In this document: piece after piece, positions 1 to 8,875 of the stretch | Layout of the letters: each line of letters begins with the position of its first letter | Position numbering within the stretch: position 1 is the stretch's first letter | Source: Candidatus Pelagibacter sp. | GTDB taxonomy: Bacteria; Pseudomonadota; Alphaproteobacteria; Pelagibacterales; Pelagibacteraceae | Length of the DNA stretch: 8,875 bases | NCBI GenBank assembly: GCA_028101445.1 | Contig: JAOHKR010000024.1 | Coordinates: 1 to 8,875 of the forward strand | Direction of reading: 5' to 3' | Notes under the pieces: generated by a model | Seen by the model: the letters and a program-made list of their open reading frames with translations, nothing else | Database searches by the model: none | What the model was told of the DNA's origin: nothing | Translations under genes and position numbers: made by a program

Positions 1-1
1 A

Positions 2-724
2 TCTTTTTGTCTCATTAATAACAATGACTATCAAAATCTTAAAAATATTTTTAATAAATGTAACGTAAAAATTAAAAAAATATTATTAAAAAGTTTTGTT
101 GAAGGTGCAAATATTAGTAATAACAATAGAGAGTTAGATAGTTTTTTTCAAATAAGAATTAATGAAAATAAATCACAAATATTTTACTTTGAAAACGACT
201 CTTTAATATTCCAACAAAACTTTGATTTTGGATCAAACTTAATTATCAAAGATATATCTAAAGTCACCTCTATACATAATGATATTGTTAAACATTTAGT
301 AAATAGTGTGGATTTAACGCAAGAACTTTCAAAAAATGAATTAATTGAAAAAAGTTTTTTTGACAATCAAAATTATATAAAAATTAAAAAGAAATTAATA
401 TTTGAAATTGCAGAAGCAAGAATTAATGAGCTTCTAGAAAAAATAGCAACGAAAAATATTAATATCTCGGGTTTACTTAAAAAAAACAGCCTATCTTTCC
501 TAATAATTAATGACAGATCACATTTGAAGTGTTTTGAACATATTTATAGCACCTTTTTTAAAAAAAATAATTTGCCCTTTCATTTTAAAGATACTGTTAA
601 AACAGATGATCTAATGTCTAGCGTGAATCAAATTGTCCATTATGGTTGGAAAAAAGAGGCGATACCAGTTACTCACCAAAAAAAGTCAATATTAGCTCGT
701 TTTTTTGAGCTTTTATTTAAATGA
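2..724 (+). CDS. ftsA: Cell division protein FtsA, C-terminal part (5' end outside window), divergent
   Basis: FtsA is the actin-like protein that tethers FtsZ to the inner membrane at midcell. The reading frame is open from base 2, giving 240 visible residues; an internal ATG at 308 is not the true start. Seen: a stretch resembling the FtsA segment before phosphate-2 (visible residues 1-45), FGSNLIIKDI (76-85) matching the conserved G-N-x-I-T-x-DI region, EARINELLEKI (138-148), SVNQIVHYG (207-215) matching the late x-x-G-L-x-H-Y-G motif, and a basic amphipathic tail KKSILARFFELLFK (227-240) typical of the FtsA membrane-targeting helix. Odd: the phosphate-2 loop (normally DxGGGT) is replaced at residues 50-60 by QIRINENKSQI, and the adenosine motif (normally TGGxxxxxG) at 167-176 by LIINDRSHLK. 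Nucleotide binding by this half therefore looks lost or strongly altered. The neighbour lpxC supports the identity. The frame is intact, so this is divergence rather than an obvious pseudogene. Confidence 0.82.
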   Translation, partial: SFCLINNNDYQNLKNIFNKCNVKIKKILLKSFVEGANISNNNRELDSFFQIRINENKSQIFYFENDSLIFQQNFDFGSNLIIKDISKVTSIHNDIVKHLVNSVDLTQELSKNELIEKSFFDNQNYIKIKKKLIFEIAEARINELLEKIATKNINISGLLKKNSLSFLIINDRSHLKCFEHIYSTFFKKNNLPFHFKDTVKTDDLMSSVNQIVHYGWKKEAIPVTHQKKSILARFFELLFK

Positions 725-735
725 TTATTGTTATT

Positions 736-765
736 TTTAGAAACATTAGTTGTTTTTAGTACAAT
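736..765 (+). promoter_or_regulatory. Possible weak sigma70-type promoter for lpxC
   Basis: The 66-bp spacer between ftsA and lpxC contains TACAAT (760-765), one mismatch from the -10 consensus, with TTTAGA (736-741) 18 bp upstream as a poor -35. A start near 772 would leave a leader of about 19 nt before the lpxC ATG at 791. In DNA this AT-rich such matches arise by chance, so read-through from ftsA is equally possible. Confidence 0.2.
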
Positions 766-790
766 CCTTAAATTAAGTATAACAACCTCA

Positions 791-1720
791 ATGTTAGGAA
801 TTTACCAAAAAACTATTTCTGAACCAATAAGCTTTGTCGGAATAGGACTACACTCAGGAATAACCTCAAAGGTGACTATTCTACCTGGTGTAGACGATCA
901 AGGAATTATTTTTAAAAGAGTAGATTTGAAAAGAAATAATTTAGTTCAAGCAAACTATAAAAACGTAGCATCCGCTAAACTTTGTACAACTCTTGAAAAT
1001 GAATTTGGAGTTAAAGTCTCAACCGTTGAACATTTACTAGCTGCTTTATATATTGCTAATATTGATAATGCTGTTATTGAAATAAATAATGAAGAAGTTC
1101 CTATTATGGATGGTTCAGCTAAAGAATTTTTAAATATCATTGATCAAGTCGAAACTCAAACTTTAAAGAAAAAGAGAAAATATTTAAAAATTTTAAATAA
1201 AATCGAATTGATAGATGGTGAGAGAAAAATTTCTATCGAGCCAAATGGATCATCATTTCAAGTTGATTTTCAACTAAGCTACAAAAATACTATAATAGGG
1301 AATCAGAGAAACACAATTAATTTTGACAAAGACGATTTGGATGATGTAATTGGATCAAGAACGTTTTGTTTATACGAAGATATTGAAAAAATTAAAAAAG
1401 CTGGTCTAGCAAAAGGTGGTTCACTGGATAACGCTGTAGTAGTTAATGGAAGTCACGTTATGAATAAAGGTGGTTTGAGAAATAAAAAAGAGTTTGTTAA
1501 CCATAAAATTCTTGATCTAGCTGGAGATTTTCTTTTATCAGGATACAGAATTTTGGGCAGCGTTTTATGTAAGCAAGGTGGTCATGAATTGAGTAACATG
1601 TTTTTAAGAAAATTGGTTGAAAAACATAAATCTTCTTACGAATGTTTTGAAATAAATAATACAATAATATCTGGAAAAGAAAATTCTAATTCTTCAATAA
1701 AAATTGCAATTAACGCTTAA
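791..1720 (+). CDS. lpxC: UDP-3-O-acyl-N-acetylglucosamine deacetylase LpxC
   Basis: LpxC is the cytoplasmic zinc deacetylase that removes the N-acetyl group from UDP-3-O-acyl-GlcNAc, the committed step of lipid A synthesis. Starting at the ATG at 791 gives 309 aa, close to the usual ~305. Zinc and catalytic residues are all visible: STVEHLLAAL with Glu80/His81, HKILDLAGD with His238 and Asp242, and GGHELSN with His265; the last three sit at the same numbers as in the E. coli enzyme. Also seen are MDGSAKEFL (substrate loop), GSRTF and LAKGGSLDNAVVV. An in-frame TTG at 728 would add 21 mainly hydrophobic residues absent from the family, so the ATG at 791, directly before the GLHSG region, is preferred. 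No Shine-Dalgarno sequence is seen. The gene makes clear that the cell has lipopolysaccharide or a lipid A-type outer membrane. Confidence 0.96.
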   Translation: MLGIYQKTISEPISFVGIGLHSGITSKVTILPGVDDQGIIFKRVDLKRNNLVQANYKNVASAKLCTTLENEFGVKVSTVEHLLAALYIANIDNAVIEINNEEVPIMDGSAKEFLNIIDQVETQTLKKKRKYLKILNKIELIDGERKISIEPNGSSFQVDFQLSYKNTIIGNQRNTINFDKDDLDDVIGSRTFCLYEDIEKIKKAGLAKGGSLDNAVVVNGSHVMNKGGLRNKKEFVNHKILDLAGDFLLSGYRILGSVLCKQGGHELSNMFLRKLVEKHKSSYECFEINNTIISGKENSNSSIKIAINA

Positions 1721-1737
1721 ACTTTTTAAATTTAACA

Positions 1738-1743
1738 TATAAT
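1738..1743 (+). promoter_or_regulatory. Isolated -10-like hexamer upstream of bamD
   Basis: A perfect TATAAT lies in the 53-bp lpxC-bamD spacer, 30 bp before the bamD ATG. No acceptable -35 hexamer occurs 16-18 bp upstream and there is no extended TG element. It may be a weak internal promoter or a chance match in AT-rich DNA. Confidence 0.15.
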
Positions 1744-1773
1744 TTTTTATTTTATCTGTTATTAATTTAAAAT

Positions 1774-2610
1774 ATGTTTTTTAGAGTACCTCTACTAATA
1801 ATTATAGTTTTTACACTTCTATCTTGCTCCAAAAATAAGGAAGTTTTGTATGAGCCAACAAGTAAAGTAGATCCTTATACTATCTATAATGAAGCCATGG
1901 AGTCTTTCAATAAAAATGATTTTTATTTTGCAAATAAAAAATTTACTCAAGCAGAACTTAATTTTAAAAATGTAAATTCAGCAGCTAAAGCAGCCATCAT
2001 GTCTAGCTTCTGTCTTTATAGTATAAATTTTTACGATGAGGCGGTCGAAAATTTAAATAGATTTTTAAAACTTTATCCAGCTGATAAAAATGTAATTTAT
2101 GCTCATTATTTGATAGCAATAATATATTTTGAACAAATATCTGATGAAAAGAAAGATTTAAAACCATTACTAAACGCAGAAGAAAAAATAGATTTTTTTA
2201 TTAAAAATTATCCTGAAACTGATTACTCATTAGACTTAAAGTTTAAAAAAGATTTAATTCAAAATCAACTTGCGGCAAAAGAAGCTTATATTGCAAGGTA
2301 TTATATTTCAGTTCAAAAATGGGTTCCAGCTATAAATAGATTGAAGTTAATTTTAGAAAAATATGATGAAACAGTATTTGTTGAAGAAGCTCTATTTAGG
2401 CTTGTAGAAATTCATTATTATCTTGGATTAGACGATGAAGCAAAAAGTTATGCCAAAATTTTAGGTTACAACTACAATAGTAGTGAATGGTTTGCAAAAT
2501 CATATAAGATTTTAAATAAGGATTACAATCTTAAAAAAGATTTTTATACAAAAAAAACAAAAATTGAGAAAAAGGGTTTTCTAAATAAAATTATAGATAA
2601 GATCAAATAA
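1774..2610 (+). CDS. bamD: Outer membrane protein assembly factor BamD (lipoprotein, TPR)
   Basis: BamD is the essential lipoprotein of the BAM complex, which inserts beta-barrel proteins into the outer membrane from the periplasmic side. The 278-aa product has a short signal peptide with a hydrophobic core (residues 5-16) and a lipobox LLSC with the lipidated Cys at 18. The rest is helical and TPR-like: AMESFNKNDFYFANKKF (41-57), FYDEAVENLNRFLKLYP (86-102) and WVPAINRLKLILEKY (183-197) look like successive repeats. The C-terminal segment around GYNYNSSEWFAKSY (231-244) matches the conserved late region of alphaproteobacterial BamD/ComL. Length is slightly above the ~245-aa E. coli protein, with a Lys-rich tail. 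It follows lpxC as in many alphaproteobacteria and is only 6 bp from ligA, so co-transcription with ligA is likely. No clear Shine-Dalgarno sequence precedes the ATG. Confidence 0.9.
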   Translation: MFFRVPLLIIIVFTLLSCSKNKEVLYEPTSKVDPYTIYNEAMESFNKNDFYFANKKFTQAELNFKNVNSAAKAAIMSSFCLYSINFYDEAVENLNRFLKLYPADKNVIYAHYLIAIIYFEQISDEKKDLKPLLNAEEKIDFFIKNYPETDYSLDLKFKKDLIQNQLAAKEAYIARYYISVQKWVPAINRLKLILEKYDETVFVEEALFRLVEIHYYLGLDDEAKSYAKILGYNYNSSEWFAKSYKILNKDYNLKKDFYTKKTKIEKKGFLNKIIDKIK

Positions 2611-6334
<3,724 letters not shown>

Positions 6335-6347
<13 letters not shown>

Positions 6348-8383
6348 TTAAGAGTTTTATTTTTTTTATATCTATCCCAACCTGGGCTTCTATATTCATC
6401 ATCAAATTCGATTGAATTGTCTTGATTAAATTCAAAATCATCAATTTCTTTTGTTATACCAACTTCGTTTTTTTCTACACTACTATCTGGAATTTCATTA
6501 ATAAATCTAGATGGCAATGCGTCCATCCAATCGCCATGGTAAGATCTTTTCATTGCAAAAGACAAAAAAGCCTCTTTTTTTGCCCTTGTAATTCCAACGT
6601 AAGCTAATCTTCTTTCCTCCTCTAAAGCAAAGTCTCCTTTTTCCTCTAAAGATTTCTGATGAGGAAAAAGACCCTCTTCCCATCCTGGTAAAAATACCAC
6701 ATCAAACTCTAATCCTTTAGCAGCATGCATCGTCATTAGGTTAACCTTTGCTCCTTCCCACTCCTGATCTATTGAAGTAGCTAAAGCAACATGTTCTAAA
6801 AAATTTTGCAAATTATCATAATCTTGCATTGCCCTTAATAACTCTTTTAAATTTTCTAATCTGTTTTCATTTTCTAAATCCTTTTTATCTTTCAGCATTG
6901 CGGAGTAACCAGAGTCGTCAAGAACGAGTTTTAATAAATCAAAATGTTTCATCTTTAAAGAGTCTTCACGCCATTTTGTTATCATATTCATTAATTGATT
7001 AAGCGCAGTTTTGATCTTGGGCTTAAAATCTCCTTTTTCTAAAATCTTAATAATTGAGTCTTCCAAACAAAGATTGTTATTTTTACCAAATTGATAAATT
7101 TGATTTAAAGTACTCTCGCCCACACCTTTTCTTGGTACTCCAATAATTCTTTCTAAAGCTAAATCATCATATTTTTGATTTATAATTCTAAGATATGAAA
7201 CTGCATCTTTGATTTCAGCTCTTTCATAAAATTTAATACCTCCTAAAACACGATAGCCAATGCCTATTTGTAAAAATCTTTCTTCAAATTCTCTTGTTTG
7301 ATAGATAGCCCTTACTAATATTGAAACATTATTAAGAGAGTATTTTTTTTTTAATTTATGTTCAATTATATCACTTATTCCTTGCGCTTCTTCTTTTCCT
7401 GTTCTGTAACAATTTAATTTGACTAATTCTCCTTGATGAGCTGAAGACCATAATTTTTTTTCAACTCTATTAGCATTATTTGAAATTAAAGTTGAGGCTG
7501 TTTCAAGAATATTCTTGGTTGATCTATAATTCTGCTCTAACTTAAAAACTTTACAGTTTTTATAAATTTGATCAAAAGTTAAAAAGTTTTTTATTTCAGC
7601 TCCTCTCCAACTATATATGGATTGATCATCATCACCAACACAACAAATATTTTTTTTATCATTTACTAGTAAGTTTAACCATTTATTTTGTATAAAATTT
7701 GTATCTTGAAATTCGTCTACAAGAATATATTTAAAGTTATTTTGATAAATTTCTTTTATATCTTGATGTTCATCAAAAAGTTTAACACAAAATAAAATTA
7801 AATCTCCGAAATCAAATGCATTTAAATCTTTAGTTTTAATTTGATAAATTTCATAAACCTTTAGGATTGATTTGATTATAGAACCCGATTTTTCCAATTT
7901 AACATCTTTTGGTAGTAGACCTTTATTTTTCCACTGATCTATATGATACATTATAAGTTGAGGAGAAAATTTTTTAGCATCTAAATCTTGGCCTTTAACA
8001 ATATTTCTAATTAATTTTTTTTGATCATCTGTGTCTAAAATAGTAAAGTTACTCTTGTACCCCAAAGCCTCAGCGTGTCTTCTTAAAAATTTAACACTAA
8101 TAGAATGAAAAGTACCCAACCAAGGAACGGCATTAGAGCTACCTTTTAAATACTGCAATACTCTATTATTCATTTCTTTTGCCGCCTTATTTGTAAAGGT
8201 GACACATAATATTTGATTGGGCCAAGCTTTCTTTTGTGAAATAATATGAATTAGCCTAGTTGTCAGAACACGTGTTTTTCCAGACCCGGCACCGGCAACA
8301 ATCAAATTAGGTCCCTCTGTATTAAGAACAGCTTCTTTTTGCTCTTTGTTTAGGTTTTCAATTAAATTATCTATGTTATTCAT
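6335..8383 (-). CDS. uvrD: UvrD/PcrA-type superfamily 1A DNA helicase
   Basis: UvrD is a 3'-5' ATP-driven helicase acting in nucleotide excision repair and mismatch repair and in removal of proteins from DNA. The 682-aa product has the complete SF1A set: Q motif LNKEQKEAV (11-19), Walker A AGAGSGKT (30-37), Ia TFTNKAA (62-68), Walker B DEFQDT (223-228), III GDDDQSIYSWRGA (250-262), IV EQNYRS (283-288), V VNLMTMHAAKGLEFD (547-561) and VI EERRLAYVGITRAK (589-602). The start ATG at 8383 sits directly before the Q motif. The C-terminus is acidic, then has SPGWDRYK (666-673), a sequence found before the Tudor-like domain in alphaproteobacterial UvrD, and stops about 10 residues later; the Tudor-like domain itself is missing. 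E. coli UvrD is 720 aa. The gene is first of a uvrD-pepP pair with a 13-nt overlap. Rep is a less likely alternative given the alphaproteobacterial-style tail. Confidence 0.94.
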
Positions 8384-8427
8384 ACGTGAGAATTTTCATT
8401 TATATACTAGTTATAAAAATAAAAAAA
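8384..8427. promoter_or_regulatory. Divergent intergenic region with candidate back-to-back promoters
   Basis: Only 44 bp separate the start codons of uvrD (-) and the AsmA-like gene (+), so both promoters must overlap here or reach into coding sequence. Candidate -10 boxes are TATACT (8403-8408, + strand, start about 13 nt before the ATG at 8428) and TATAAC (8415-8410, - strand, start about 20 nt before the uvrD ATG). No convincing -35 hexamer is seen for either. There is no Shine-Dalgarno sequence before either start codon. Confidence 0.35.
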
Positions 8428-8875
8428 ATGATAAATAAAATTTACAAAATAATACACAATAAATATTCAACTCTATTCAAGTTTATATTTTATATACGGT
8501 ATCTTTTTGGAATTTTTTTTATTGTAATAGCTTTATTTTTCATAATTCCGTATTTTTTTAATTACAAAAAAAATGATGAAATTATTAAAAATCATCTATT
8601 AGAAAATTATGATTTACAATTAAATAATTATAAAGATATCGAATATAGCTTTTTACCACAGCCAAAACTAAAAATTAAAAATGCCGCTTTGGGTATAAAA
8701 AATAATTTAATAAAAGCAGATGTCAAACATTTGATTATCTATCCCAAATTATTAGGTATTTATAATTATAAGAATTTTTCAGTAAATAAAATAATTTTAA
8801 ATAAAAATAATATATTACTTTCTGACCAGGATTTAAAAATCTTAATTAAGTATATTTATAAATTGAAAAATAAAT
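8428..8875 (+). CDS. AsmA-family membrane-anchored protein, N-terminal part (runs off window)
   Basis: The ATG at 8428 opens a frame that stays open to the end of the window, giving 149 residues. A basic N-terminus is followed by one strongly hydrophobic segment (about residues 25-45) and then a periplasmic-type sequence. The pattern YSFLPQPKLKIKNAALG (73-89), followed by short beta-strand-like segments (AD-V-KHLIIYPKLLGI), matches the start of AsmA-like proteins, in which a stretch of the form ffP-x-l-x-l-x-n follows the single membrane anchor. Such proteins are repeating beta-groove proteins of the envelope linked to outer-membrane homeostasis and lipid transport. The assignment rests on this N-terminal pattern alone; the body and C-terminal domain are outside the window. 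It is divergent from uvrD. Confidence 0.6.
   Translation, partial: MINKIYKIIHNKYSTLFKFIFYIRYLFGIFFIVIALFFIIPYFFNYKKNDEIIKNHLLENYDLQLNNYKDIEYSFLPQPKLKIKNAALGIKNNLIKADVKHLIIYPKLLGIYNYKNFSVNKIILNKNNILLSDQDLKILIKYIYKLKNK

Noticed and set aside
184..366. 60-codon open frame on the - strand
   Set aside because: Lies wholly antisense to ftsA, with no recognisable motif; a shadow of the real frame.
728..790. TTG start at 728 adding 21 residues to LpxC
   Set aside because: The extension is hydrophobic and absent from the family; ATG at 791 gives the usual length and places the zinc ligands at the standard residue numbers.
955..1140. - strand frame inside lpxC
   Set aside because: Antisense to a strongly conserved coding region that includes the catalytic Glu/His; no motif.
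8406..8411. ACTAGT palindrome in the divergent spacer as an operator
   Set aside because: Only a 6-bp palindrome; the flanks do not extend the symmetry, so chance is likely.

Overview
The window is very AT-rich, tightly packed coding DNA. Its gene content and order (ftsA, lpxC, bamD, ligA on the + strand, then uvrD and pepP on the - strand) point to an alphaproteobacterium with a streamlined genome. The Lys/Asn/Ile-rich proteins, very short spacers, gene overlaps and missing Shine-Dalgarno sites fit a SAR11/Pelagibacterales-type marine bacterium. That placement is inference from style and gene order, not from a marker gene search.

Layout. Positions 2-724 hold the 3' part of an ftsA gene whose 5' end lies outside the window. 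A 66-bp spacer leads to lpxC (791-1720), the committed step of lipid A synthesis. After 53 bp comes bamD (1774-2610), an outer-membrane-assembly lipoprotein, and 6 bp later ligA (2617-4653), the NAD+-dependent DNA ligase. This is the tail of the division/cell-wall cluster as known in Alphaproteobacteria, but without ftsZ between ftsA and lpxC and without recN between bamD and ligA. ligA ends in a 12-nt tail-to-tail overlap with pepP (aminopeptidase P, 4642-6347, - strand). pepP overlaps the end of uvrD (6335-8383, - strand) by 13 nt, so uvrD-pepP is probably one transcript. A 44-bp divergent spacer (8384-8427) separates uvrD from a + strand gene for an AsmA-like membrane-anchored protein that runs off the window (8428-8875).

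How the genes work together. The + strand block is envelope growth and division (FtsA, LpxC, BamD) plus DNA ligation. The - strand block is DNA repair helicase plus peptide turnover. All are housekeeping functions. I see no RNA gene, CRISPR array, insertion sequence, phage or defence system, and no stretch over 300 bp without a gene.

Points worth a second look: the visible part of FtsA has lost the glycine-rich ATP-binding motifs of the actin fold while keeping its flanking structure and membrane-targeting tail; ftsZ and recN are absent from their usual slots; pepP is split by a frameshift exactly at an A8 run; the ligase zinc finger has a C-x-C in place of C-x2-C; and UvrD ends before the usual C-terminal Tudor-like domain.
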